In this document: piece after piece, positions 14,678-22,243 of the stretch
Numbering within the stretch: position 1 is the stretch's first letter
Layout: every line of letters begins with the position of its first letter
Assembly (NCBI GenBank): GCA_004173185.1
Contig: SEFZ01000041.1
Span: 1 to 35,669, forward strand
Length of the DNA stretch: 35,669 bases
Source of the DNA: Sphingomonadales bacterium
GTDB taxonomy: Bacteria; Pseudomonadota; Alphaproteobacteria; Sphingomonadales; Sphingomonadaceae
Direction: 5' to 3'
Program-made: the position numbers and the translations under genes
Notes under the pieces: model-generated
Database searches by the model: none
The model's input: only the letters and a program-made list of their open reading frames with translations
What the model was told of the DNA's origin: nothing

Positions 14678-17407
14678 TCATTTTCCCGCGGATAGCCTTC
14701 TCCTTAGCGCTTCAGTTCGTCTGGTAGTTTCGGCGTCACCCGAGACGCCCACATCTTTCAAGGTTGCAGAAAGCAGCGCCTCCGCTTGCTTCCGATCTCC
14801 CATTCCAAATGCAGATTCCGCCTGAGCCAAATGCAGCATGGCAGAAAAATTGAGCTGCCCGGTCAGTTCAGCCACCTTTTTCGCATCGACCGATTCGAGC
14901 AACGCCCGCGCCTCGGGATAGCGCCGGTTCGCGATCAGACATTCCGCGGTGTAGTAGGCAATGGCGTGTGTCAGCGGATATTCAGCTCCAAATGCACCGC
15001 GGACAGAGCCGAGCGCCTGCTGTGCGACTACCATCCCATCGGCGCGCCGGGCGGTCTGGCAAAGCGATGCTGCATGGTCGATTTGTCCGACCAGCGCCTG
15101 ATGCGAGGCTGGACCGCCTTGCGCGGCAGCACCGTCCCACACGCTTTTGGCTTCGCGCGCCGCTTCGTCGTACCGGCCGAGCGCGGAAAAACTTTCGAAC
15201 CGGGTCGAGTGCATCGCCAGCGTCAGCCGGTGCGCAGGGCCGAGCTGCTTCTGCATCGCCGCGATGAGCGGCGTGCTGCCGTCGAGCACTTCCTCGTGCC
15301 GGCCAAGCATCGACAGGCTGGTGAGCCAGTGCTGGCGCGTCACCATCGTGTCGGGATGCTGCGCGCCGCGCACACGGACCGATTCCGCGACGATCGCGCG
15401 GGCCAGCGGTTCGGCTTCCGCGACGCGGCCCAGCCGCATCAGGGTCAGCACCCGCGACGACCGCGCCTTCAGCAATTGCGCAGGCGCCACACCCGAACCG
15501 GGCGTCTCGCCGATCTTCACCGCATTGCCGAACGCCCGCTCGGCGACGGCGAGATCGGTCATATAGCCATAGGCCCCTTCGGACTGCGCCAGCGAGAAGC
15601 CGATCTTGCCGCGTTCGGCGCGCTCGCCGAGCCGCTTGCGCTCCCGCTCGATCATCTTGCCGGCTTCCGTCAACCGGTCGGGCTGGCCGGAGGTGGCTTC
15701 GAGATGGATCGTCTCGATCCGGCCGAGCACCGCATCCTCGCTATCGCCTTCGCCAGCTTTGACGAACCATTGGTCCGCCTTTGCGAATTCGCCCCGCGCG
15801 GCATCGAGATCCGATCGCTGGGCGAAGGCCCGCGCGACGGACAGATGCAGGCGCGCGGCCACGGCGGGTGACGCGGCGAAGCGCTGGTCGATGCTCAGGC
15901 TTGCGCGCTTGATCGCCTCGAGCACGGTTTCGCCCGCGCTAGATTTCGCCGGATCGGGACTGCCCAGCACGTCCTGCGCGATGAAATCATAACCCGCATC
16001 GGCCTGATCCTGTGCAGCAATCGCATGATTGCGCTGGGTCCAAGCATAGACCGCCAGCGATGACGAGGCGATCAGCCCGATAGCCATGCTGGCGATCGCG
16101 GCACGGACCCATGGCAGGCGGGCGCGGCGGCGTTCATCGATGCGCTCGCGCTCGGCCAGCCACTGCGCCTGTTCGGCCGCAAGCGCCGCTTCCGCGCGCC
16201 GCGCGTCGATCCGCTCGATGCGGTCGGCGAGTTCGCTGGCGCTGGCGATGCGGCGTTCGGGAACGCCATCGCCGGCCAGCCTTATGTCCTCGCGCAACAG
16301 CGGATCGGCGACCTTGCTTTCCCATCCCGGCGCCAGCGCCGCGGAAAAGTCGCCGCTGGCCAGCTGGAACAGGATCAGGCCCAGCGCATAAATGTCGCTC
16401 TTCACCGTCGGCATCGCATCGCCGACCAGTTCGGGCGCCTGATAGGCATAGGTGCCCGATCGCGGCTCATTCTCGCCCAGCGCGGTGTCGAGTGAACCCG
16501 GATCGGTGATACGAAAGGCGTGGAGCATCGCGCCGTCGAGCAGGCGGCCGCTGCCGAAATCGGCGAGCTTCACCACCGGTCCGGCATCGCCATCGGCGAT
16601 CAGGATATTGGCGGGCTTCAGATCCTTATGGAGAACCCCCAGATCATGAACGCTGGCGACGGCGCGCGCGATCATCGCCGCGACGGCGAGGCGGCGCTCG
16701 ATCGGGATCGCCGCAAGACCGCCCGCTTCGGCGGCCCATGCGATCAGATCATGCCCGCCATAGGCATATTCGAGGAAATAAGGCGAAGCGTCGAAATTCC
16801 ATTCGAGCAATGCCGGCGCGGGGGCCGCCGGTCCCAGCCCGGCGAACAACAGGCGCGACAATGCCGCTTCGCGCTTCAGGCTGCGTAGTCGGTCCGGCGC
16901 ATCGGCGAATTTGAACACGCGCCGTTCGCTCGTCTTGATGTGCTTCGCCGACCAGACATCGGCGGTCCCGGCGTCGCCGAGCGCCCGTTCAAGCTGCCAC
17001 TGGGCCCGGCCGGGAACGGTGTCGCCCGGCTCGAACGCGAAGCGCGGCGCGAGCGGAGTCTCCACCGTCTCGACCGTGACCGGCCCGACCAGCCGGTAGC
17101 CGACCCGCGGCACCGTCTCGATCACATGCTCACGCGACTTGCCCAGCGCCTTGCGCATCTTCGAGATCGCGGTCGGCAGCGATCCTTCGACCACGGTCAC
17201 GCCGGACCAGACCGCGTCGAGCAACTCGTCCTTGGTGACGACTTCGCCTGCGCGCAGCAGCAGTTCGTGTAGCACTTCGAGCGGCTTGGCTTCGAGCGGC
17301 ACCGTCTGGCCCGCGATCCGCAGCATCCATCCGGCTTCGTCGAATTCGGCGTCCGCGAAGCGCCAGATTCTGCGCCGGCGACGGGACGATACGCTGTCAC
17401 TATCCAT
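14678..17407 (-). CDS. Winged-helix / Ser-Thr kinase / TPR transmembrane protein
   Basis: A 909-residue fusion. Residues about 12-107 are an OmpR/CadC-type winged helix (EAKPLEVLHELLLRAGEVVT, VGYRLVGPV). A Ser/Thr kinase domain follows at about 135-395: Lys166 (VFKF), HKDLKPANIL at 260-269 with catalytic Asp262, DFG at 283-285 and APE at 324-326. The usual HRD is HKD. A single membrane helix lies at about 435-456. The last 450 residues are helical repeats of TPR type, with no detectable other domain. The ATG at 17407 has GGGAG seven bases upstream; an earlier ATG at 17455 lacks this. It is transcribed away from the four genes at 17550-20209 and shares a 142-base promoter region with them. Likely a membrane sensor; the signal is unknown. 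Confidence 0.85.
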   Translation of the reverse strand: MDSDSVSSRRRRRIWRFADAEFDEAGWMLRIAGQTVPLEAKPLEVLHELLLRAGEVVTKDELLDAVWSGVTVVEGSLPTAISKMRKALGKSREHVIETVPRVGYRLVGPVTVETVETPLAPRFAFEPGDTVPGRAQWQLERALGDAGTADVWSAKHIKTSERRVFKFADAPDRLRSLKREAALSRLLFAGLGPAAPAPALLEWNFDASPYFLEYAYGGHDLIAWAAEAGGLAAIPIERRLAVAAMIARAVASVHDLGVLHKDLKPANILIADGDAGPVVKLADFGSGRLLDGAMLHAFRITDPGSLDTALGENEPRSGTYAYQAPELVGDAMPTVKSDIYALGLILFQLASGDFSAALAPGWESKVADPLLREDIRLAGDGVPERRIASASELADRIERIDARRAEAALAAEQAQWLAERERIDERRRARLPWVRAAIASMAIGLIASSSLAVYAWTQRNHAIAAQDQADAGYDFIAQDVLGSPDPAKSSAGETVLEAIKRASLSIDQRFAASPAVAARLHLSVARAFAQRSDLDAARGEFAKADQWFVKAGEGDSEDAVLGRIETIHLEATSGQPDRLTEAGKMIERERKRLGERAERGKIGFSLAQSEGAYGYMTDLAVAERAFGNAVKIGETPGSGVAPAQLLKARSSRVLTLMRLGRVAEAEPLARAIVAESVRVRGAQHPDTMVTRQHWLTSLSMLGRHEEVLDGSTPLIAAMQKQLGPAHRLTLAMHSTRFESFSALGRYDEAAREAKSVWDGAAAQGGPASHQALVGQIDHAASLCQTARRADGMVVAQQALGSVRGAFGAEYPLTHAIAYYTAECLIANRRYPEARALLESVDAKKVAELTGQLNFSAMLHLAQAESAFGMGDRKQAEALLSATLKDVGVSGDAETTRRTEALRRRLSAGK

Positions 17408-17549
17408 AAAGCCGCTCCCGTAACGACCTTTAGAATTTCTTGATAATGGCTTCAAGACTTTGAGGGGATGGGGATTTTACTTCTCGACGCCGTGGAGAGG
17501 GAAGGATCGCGACACGATCCGCACCCTTGCATCGCGAAGGGGTAAAGTA

Positions 17550-17981
17550 ATGAAAAAGCACACTAAGAAGCTCGTCTCGGGCCACCGTCTGCTGCTCGCC
17601 GGAGCCGCGCTGGCCGGTGCAATGGCGCTGTCAGGGTGCGGCCAATCGACCTTCGCGAAGCAACTGGGCGAGATCTGCACCGAGCCGATGTCGGACGGCA
17701 CGCCGCGCACCGGCCTGCCGGGCTATAGCGGCATGGATTGCGGCTGCGTGGCCGAAAAGCTCGACAAGGCGGTACCCGAAAAGCTGAAGCCTGCCTTCGT
17801 GGCGCTGCAATGGCCGTTGCGTCCGGACCCGCGGGATCGCGAGGCCGTGAACGGCGCGATGCTGCGCGAAGCCGGGATCGATCCCACCGATCGCCGCGCC
17901 ATCTCCTCCGCCGTCGCCGAGCTGCGCGAGACGCTGCACGTGGTGAACCCGCAGATCCGAGAACAGTGCAAGGCGGGCTGA
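17550..17981 (+). CDS. Lipoprotein of unknown function
   Basis: A 143-residue protein with a lipoprotein signal: basic MKKHTKKLVSGHR, a hydrophobic core and the lipobox LSGC, so Cys at about residue 30 should be lipidated. The mature part has four further Cys (two in a DCGC motif), suggesting disulfides or a metal site, and a helical C-terminal half. I recognise no family. AAGGGG precedes the ATG at 17550; the frame continues upstream to 17460, but that part has no signal character. It is the first of four co-directional genes facing away from the kinase. Confidence 0.75.
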   Translation: MKKHTKKLVSGHRLLLAGAALAGAMALSGCGQSTFAKQLGEICTEPMSDGTPRTGLPGYSGMDCGCVAEKLDKAVPEKLKPAFVALQWPLRPDPRDREAVNGAMLREAGIDPTDRRAISSAVAELRETLHVVNPQIREQCKAG

Positions 17982-18015
17982 GCCCGGCATCCCGATCAGA
18001 CAAGGAACAGTCACG

Positions 18016-18762
18016 ATGAAGGGCAAGATTCTGGGCTTCAGCGAAGCCGAAGGCACCGGCGCGATCTCCGGCGAAGACGGCTCGCGTTATCGGTTCGCTC
18101 GTGCCGACTGGCGCGGCGAGAGACCGCCCGCGACCGGAACCGCCGTCGATTTCGAGGGCGCGGACGGGCAGGCGAAGGAGATTTATCCGGTCAGCGGTGC
18201 GGTGCTTGCCGCGCTTGGCAACATCAATGTCGATCTGGGGGACATCTCCGGCTCGCCGCAGGCCGACAAGGTCAAGTCGATGTTCACCGGATCGCTGGCC
18301 ACGCCGCTGGCGGTGGTGGTGCTGATCGCCTGCTTCCTGCCAGCGATCACCAGCCCGTTCGACAGCCTGTCGCTGTTCGGGCTGGGCGACAGCCGCACCG
18401 GCATGGGGGCGTTGTCCCGCGCCGCGGCGATGAGCGGCCGGGGCGGCGGGCTGGGGACGCTGGAAACGCTGCTGGTGCTGCGCTTCGGCGCGCCGCTGGC
18501 TGCGCTGTGGCTGATCTGGGCTGCGTGGAGCGGCAAGGCGCTGCGCACCGCCACACTTGTGGCCGGAGTTGCGGCGATCGTCGCGGGCCTGTTGCCGATC
18601 CTGATGCGCTCGGCGGCGATCGACGCGGTGCCCGATTTCATGGCGCGCCAGATGTCGGCGTCGGTCGGGATCGGGATGGGCGTGTGGCTGCTGCTGCTTG
18701 CGGGCGCTGCGCTGCTCGCGGCCGGCTTCGGCATCATCCGCAATCCCTTGGCGAAGGGCTGA
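18016..18762 (+). CDS. Cold-shock-like domain fused to membrane segments
   Basis: Residues 1-60 (MKGKILGFSEAEGTGAISGE and on to VDFEGADGQAKEIYPV) match the layout of a cold-shock/OB barrel, but the RNA-binding KGFGFI motif reads GTGAIS and lacks aromatics, so nucleic acid binding is doubtful. After a linker there are four hydrophobic segments (about 95-112, 150-172, 176-200, 215-240) consistent with inner-membrane helices. Between the first and second lies a Gly/Ser-rich loop. It follows the lipoprotein gene by 34 bases and precedes the next gene by three, so it is part of the same operon. Function unknown. Confidence 0.75.
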   Translation: MKGKILGFSEAEGTGAISGEDGSRYRFARADWRGERPPATGTAVDFEGADGQAKEIYPVSGAVLAALGNINVDLGDISGSPQADKVKSMFTGSLATPLAVVVLIACFLPAITSPFDSLSLFGLGDSRTGMGALSRAAAMSGRGGGLGTLETLLVLRFGAPLAALWLIWAAWSGKALRTATLVAGVAAIVAGLLPILMRSAAIDAVPDFMARQMSASVGIGMGVWLLLLAGAALLAAGFGIIRNPLAKG

Positions 18763-18765
18763 GCC

Positions 18766-19158
18766 ATGCGCATCGCGCTTGTCCTGCTGGCGATGGGGGG
18801 AGGGGCGGCTGCGCAACAGGCCGCCCCGCTTCCCGCGCCCGTCGGGCCACTCGGCATCGCGCCGGGCTATTATGTCGATGCTGCGATGCCGTGCGGGGAG
18901 GCGTTCGACGTCTTCTTCTATGACGGAAAGCGCGTCGGCGTGCCGGGGTATGACCGCAACGGCGATGCCGCCGGACTTGAAGTGCTGCCGGTCGGCCGGG
19001 TGACGCGCACCCGCAATGGATCGCTGTTCATCGAAACGCTCGAGATCGAACTGCGCAAGCTGCCGGGCGGGCGGATCGCGCTCACCATCCACGATGACGG
19101 TCCCGCGATGCGGATTTGCCGGCGGGATCAGGTCCCGGCCCGGTTCCGCGCACGCTGA
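18766..19158 (+). CDS. Small secreted protein of unknown function
   Basis: A 130-residue protein with a short signal peptide (MRIALVLLAMGGGAAAQ, cleavage likely near residue 16). The mature part has two cysteines, MPCGEAF and MRICRRD, placed so that they could form one disulfide, and several short beta stretches. No family is recognised. It starts three bases after the stop of the upstream membrane protein gene and ends 16 bases before a lipoprotein gene, so the four genes are almost certainly co-transcribed. Confidence 0.7.
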   Translation: MRIALVLLAMGGGAAAQQAAPLPAPVGPLGIAPGYYVDAAMPCGEAFDVFFYDGKRVGVPGYDRNGDAAGLEVLPVGRVTRTRNGSLFIETLEIELRKLPGGRIALTIHDDGPAMRICRRDQVPARFRAR

Positions 19159-19174
19159 GAAAAGGAAGAATGCG

Positions 19175-20209
19175 ATGATTCTGGTACGTGCAGGTGCGGC
19201 GTCCGTGGCGCTGCTGCTGGCAGGCTGTGGCGGTGACGGTCCGTCGCCCGCGGCCAACGCCGTGGAGGGCAATCAGGCGACCGCGCCCGAAGCCGCCGCC
19301 GCAGCGCCGGCGGAGCAGGCCTCGACCCTCGACCCGACCGGATTGGTTGTTCCGGCGAACTGGATGCCGGCCGACTGGGACCGCGAAGTCTATTCCGGAT
19401 CGGGCGAACTGGTCGATGCCGAGACGATCCTGAAGTCGCGGCAGAACATGATGAACACGGTGCCCTTCACTCTGTGGGCATTGGCCAACGATACGCGCGT
19501 TACCGAAGCCTTTGAGCCGATCTGGGTGTGGTATAGCGCGATCCGCTCGTGCGCGAACGGCATCGAACTCAACGACGATCTGGCCGGCGAGTTCGGCAAT
19601 CGCGAGCGCGGCAAGGCGGGGCTGACCAAGTCACGCAGCGACCTGAAGGCCTGGGCTGCAACCCAGCCGCGCGAACTGACCCTCTATTTCACCGCGAAGC
19701 TCGGCCAGTGGAACGGTGCGAGTGGCACATTCCAGCTCCAGTCGCCCGGCACCGCCACGACGCTCAAGCCGCAAGATATCGATGCGATTGATCCCTATCC
19801 GGACGGCGCGAATGTCGAGCTGTGGAGCGACCGTAGCGGACAGGCGATCAACCATTTCCAGGCATCGCTGGTCGCGCCGCAATGCGTGTCGGCGGACAAG
19901 ACCAAGCTGTATAAATTCCAGCGTCAGTCGCAATGGTGGGTGGTGTTCGGCGATGTCGATCGCGGCATGGGCGGGCTGACCAACTACAAGTCGCGCGAAA
20001 TGCTGCCCGCGATCACGATGACGCGCGGCGATGCGGCGAACTTCGCTCAGCGCAATCCGCAGCGGAAAGTGGTGGTGGCGGTGACCTTCGCGCCGGTCGG
20101 CTCCAGCTTCGTGAAGGGCGTCGACCAGTCGGCGATCCGCGCCAAATTCCGCCAGGTTACAATCACCGACGCGGCAGACGGATCGGCCTTGGCTTCAAAG
20201 ACTTATTGA
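19175..20209 (+). CDS. Lipoprotein of unknown function
   Basis: A 344-residue lipoprotein: signal MILVRAGAASVALLLAGC with lipobox LAGC (Cys18), then an Ala/Pro/Glu-rich linker to about residue 50 and a folded body of about 290 residues. No known domain is recognised. Two Cys in the body (RSCANG and PQCVSA) may pair. The ATG at 19175 is preceded by AAAGGAAG. The frame is open upstream to 19016 but overlaps the preceding gene there. It is the last gene of the set facing the kinase, ending about 200 bases before the DUF2971 gene; the gap shows no gene. Confidence 0.75.
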   Translation: MILVRAGAASVALLLAGCGGDGPSPAANAVEGNQATAPEAAAAAPAEQASTLDPTGLVVPANWMPADWDREVYSGSGELVDAETILKSRQNMMNTVPFTLWALANDTRVTEAFEPIWVWYSAIRSCANGIELNDDLAGEFGNRERGKAGLTKSRSDLKAWAATQPRELTLYFTAKLGQWNGASGTFQLQSPGTATTLKPQDIDAIDPYPDGANVELWSDRSGQAINHFQASLVAPQCVSADKTKLYKFQRQSQWWVVFGDVDRGMGGLTNYKSREMLPAITMTRGDAANFAQRNPQRKVVVAVTFAPVGSSFVKGVDQSAIRAKFRQVTITDAADGSALASKTY

Positions 20210-20414
20210 ACGCAAGATCACTAGCTGGCCTCTCCGCGTCAACCGGCGCCACAAACACTTGCGTTTCGGTTCATCTTATCGTGGAGTTGAATGAATGGCA
20301 GCTTCTTACGACTGGAGTCGACAAAGCTGTAATTCTCCTTCCGGCCCATAAGTCGCCGTTGCGAAGTCGCAGTTCTGCATGACTGAAGATGGGCCGTGAA
20401 GAGACTGACGGCCT

Positions 20415-21155
20415 CTAGCGATCCGGAACGATCTCGATGGCCAGGCCACTTGCCCTGACCCACTCAAGGACGTCGACGCGGTCCTCCGGCGAAATCGCAG
20501 CGCCAAGGACAATGGCGTCGAGCGCCGCTGGCTGAAAGCGCGCTGAGCCTGTCCACTTGGGGTGGACCAGACGCCATTCCTGTTCGTAAGCCCAGTCGTT
20601 GGTCTTGGTGAGGAGGAAAGCATCAATAAAAGACGGACCGGGTTCCAGCACAGCCTCGACGCGCGGACGGTCGGGTACATAGGACACGCGTCGCGCTTGG
20701 GAAAACATCGGCTTCGCATCCGGTGGGTCGCGAAATCGGAGGCAAATTCCACGATAGGCGTCAGCGTACCGCTGCCACATCTCCGGTATGTCGGGGCTAG
20801 CAGAGAGGGAGATTACGCCAATCTTGCCCCGAACCTGGTCGACGGCCTGCGCCATCAACTTATCGAGAACATCGTCCGGCTCGGCGAGAACCGCGTTTGC
20901 GGTGGTTTCTACGTCCGTCCGAGCCAGATTGGGATTGGCGCCCGCCAATACCTCCAGCAGTTGAGCCTGACGGGCGTCCCGGTCTGAGGAGATGTAGGGA
21001 ACTGGGCAACAATCATAGGGGTCGTTGAGGTCCGAGGCCGGCCCGCACCACAAGCGCTGATTGACGATGATGTCCCGTGTGAAGTCCCGCTGGCTCTGGG
21101 CGAGCGACCGGTATTTGTAGAGGTATTCGGGAGCTTTCCCATCAGCCGCGCCCAT
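20415..21155 (-). CDS. DUF2971 family protein
   Basis: A 246-residue protein with the DUF2971 landmarks: YLYKYRSL near the N-terminus, LWCGPASDLNDPYDC, GVISLSASPDIPEMWQRYAD followed by GICLRF, and TNDWAYEQEWRLVH. This family is common in genomic islands and prophages, and its biochemical role is not established to my knowledge. It faces the lipoprotein operon tail to tail and is followed on its 5' side by the AlpA-type regulator. I take it as the first gene of the mobile region. Confidence 0.85.
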   Translation of the reverse strand: MGAADGKAPEYLYKYRSLAQSQRDFTRDIIVNQRLWCGPASDLNDPYDCCPVPYISSDRDARQAQLLEVLAGANPNLARTDVETTANAVLAEPDDVLDKLMAQAVDQVRGKIGVISLSASPDIPEMWQRYADAYRGICLRFRDPPDAKPMFSQARRVSYVPDRPRVEAVLEPGPSFIDAFLLTKTNDWAYEQEWRLVHPKWTGSARFQPAALDAIVLGAAISPEDRVDVLEWVRASGLAIEIVPDR

Positions 21156-21231
21156 AAATCACCCGTGTTTACGCCTGAGCAGCCTTCCTGGCGCCCTGAT
21201 CATTGAGTTACAACTCCGGGACCGGCATGGC

Positions 21232-21295
21232 AGCTTTCGGCAGTCCGCCATAATCGGTTGAACGACAGACTCGGAGCGCAAAACTGTCGAAAGCT
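21232..21295. repeat. Imperfect inverted repeat beside the AlpA gene
   Basis: AGCTTTCGGCAGT (21232-21244) and ACTGTCGAAAGCT (21283-21295) are complementary at 12 of 13 positions, with 38 bases between. The right arm overlaps the last bases of the AlpA-type gene. It may be a terminator, a regulator site or a remnant of a small mobile element. No T-run follows on either side. Confidence 0.5.
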
Positions 21296-21503
21296 ACGCT
21301 TGATGATGGGCGTCGTAGTGCATTGGACTTCGACACCAGGCGATCACGTCTGCCTCATGCCAACCAACACAGCGAGTGCTGATCTGAATGCTCTTTGGAA
21401 AGGTGCCTTCCTGCATGCGGCGATACATCGTGGAGCGGCTGAGGCCGGTTTTTTCCAGCACCGTCTTGATGCGGAGGATACGGTTGGAAGCTTCGGTCTG
21501 CAT
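21294..21503 (-). CDS. AlpA/excisionase-family DNA-binding regulator
   Basis: A 69-residue AlpA-type protein: RILRIKTVLEKTGLSRSTMY forms the helix-turn-helix, followed by RRMQEGTFPKSIQIS and the wing region VGWHEADVIAWC. AlpA proteins switch on integrases of P4-like islands or act as excisionases. Here the integrase lies 7 kb away at 13322. The ATG at 21503 is clear. The hairpin-rich non-coding region begins about 180 bases behind its 5' end. Confidence 0.85.
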   Translation of the reverse strand: MQTEASNRILRIKTVLEKTGLSRSTMYRRMQEGTFPKSIQISTRCVGWHEADVIAWCRSPMHYDAHHQA

Positions 21504-21681
21504 CTTGGCATCACCCTAGATCGATTGCGTTTGTATGGTGCCCCGTGGGGAGAAGCTGAGCGTAAGCCGTGGCAACGGCAAGCGGCCCAAAGCCGTCAGG
21601 GGCTGTCAGAGTGCTCCGGCGTAGAAAAACATGCTCTGGCGTAGGCCGAGATTTCCAGTCCTGAGTCGGCATCTCACACCT

Positions 21682-22184
21682 GCGGCGTGACCGCGCTTCT
21701 CACGCCGCTGCGCGTCGCCGAGTCGCTCTGCGGCGTCTCGGTCCATTCGGATGACGATCGCATGATGCAGTGCCGGGCTGCGCCGGCCAGTGGAACGCGG
21801 TTTCGATTGAGCGTGCACTGGCGCCTCTGACGAGGCTGCCAGAGACCGCGCGTCGTGGCTTTGCCGCGTGGCACGCTCGATCCGGCCGGAGGGCGCGGCA
21901 GCGGCTGACGCACAGCATGCGCGCGCACGCCGCCGCGACGGCCGTCCGGATTCGAGGGTGCTTGTGTGATGGGCTCCGGTGGAGCCGCGCAGCACTTCGC
22001 GCTGGAGATCTGCGGTCACCGCGCATGGCGCGGTGGCGTTGCGCCTCCGGCGTCGATCTGGCGGGTGGGCGTCGCTACCCTATGGTCCCGCCGCGGCGTG
22101 CCGCAACCCCGGCTTCGCCGGGGTCTTCCACTGCGTTGCAGCCCTTCGGGTGCTGCCCGCCTCTGCCGGCGGGACCGTCGGTCC
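21682..22184. repeat. Array of hairpins in gene-free region upstream of parB-like gene
   Basis: The 740 bases from 21504 to 22243 hold no credible gene but many strong inverted repeats. Examples: GCGGCGTGA/TCACGCCGC (21682-21708), GCCAGTG/CACTGGC enclosing ACGC/GCGT (21786-21822), GCCTC/GAGGC with a 4-base loop (21823-21836), GGCTCC/GGAGCC with a 3-base loop (21972-21986), CACCGCGC/GCGCGGTG with an ATG loop (22017-22035), CCCCGGC/GCCGGGG with a TTC loop (22107-22123), CAGC/GCTG arms with a TTC-tipped stem (22138-22156), CCCGCC/GGCGGG (22156-22173) and GGACC/GGTCC (22172-22184). A structured RNA, a single-strand-specific promoter or replication site, or a ParB target are all possible. Confidence 0.7.
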
Positions 22185-22243
22185 GCTCCTGCCGCCCACC
22201 CGCCATTCCGGCGCCGGTTGCGGTGTTTGAAGGAGTGAGGAAG

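Noticed and set aside
14786..15871. 361-residue + strand open frame
   Set aside because: It is the antisense shadow of the TPR part of the kinase gene, with Arg-rich composition and no motif.
17563..19272. 569-residue - strand open frame
   Set aside because: It is antisense to three well-supported genes with signal peptides and ribosome binding sites; its Arg/His/Gln-rich composition is that of a shadow frame.
21770..22243. 158-residue N-terminal extension of the ParB-like protein
   Set aside because: The sequence is low in protein character, lies in the hairpin array, and a strong ribosome binding site precedes the ATG at 22244.
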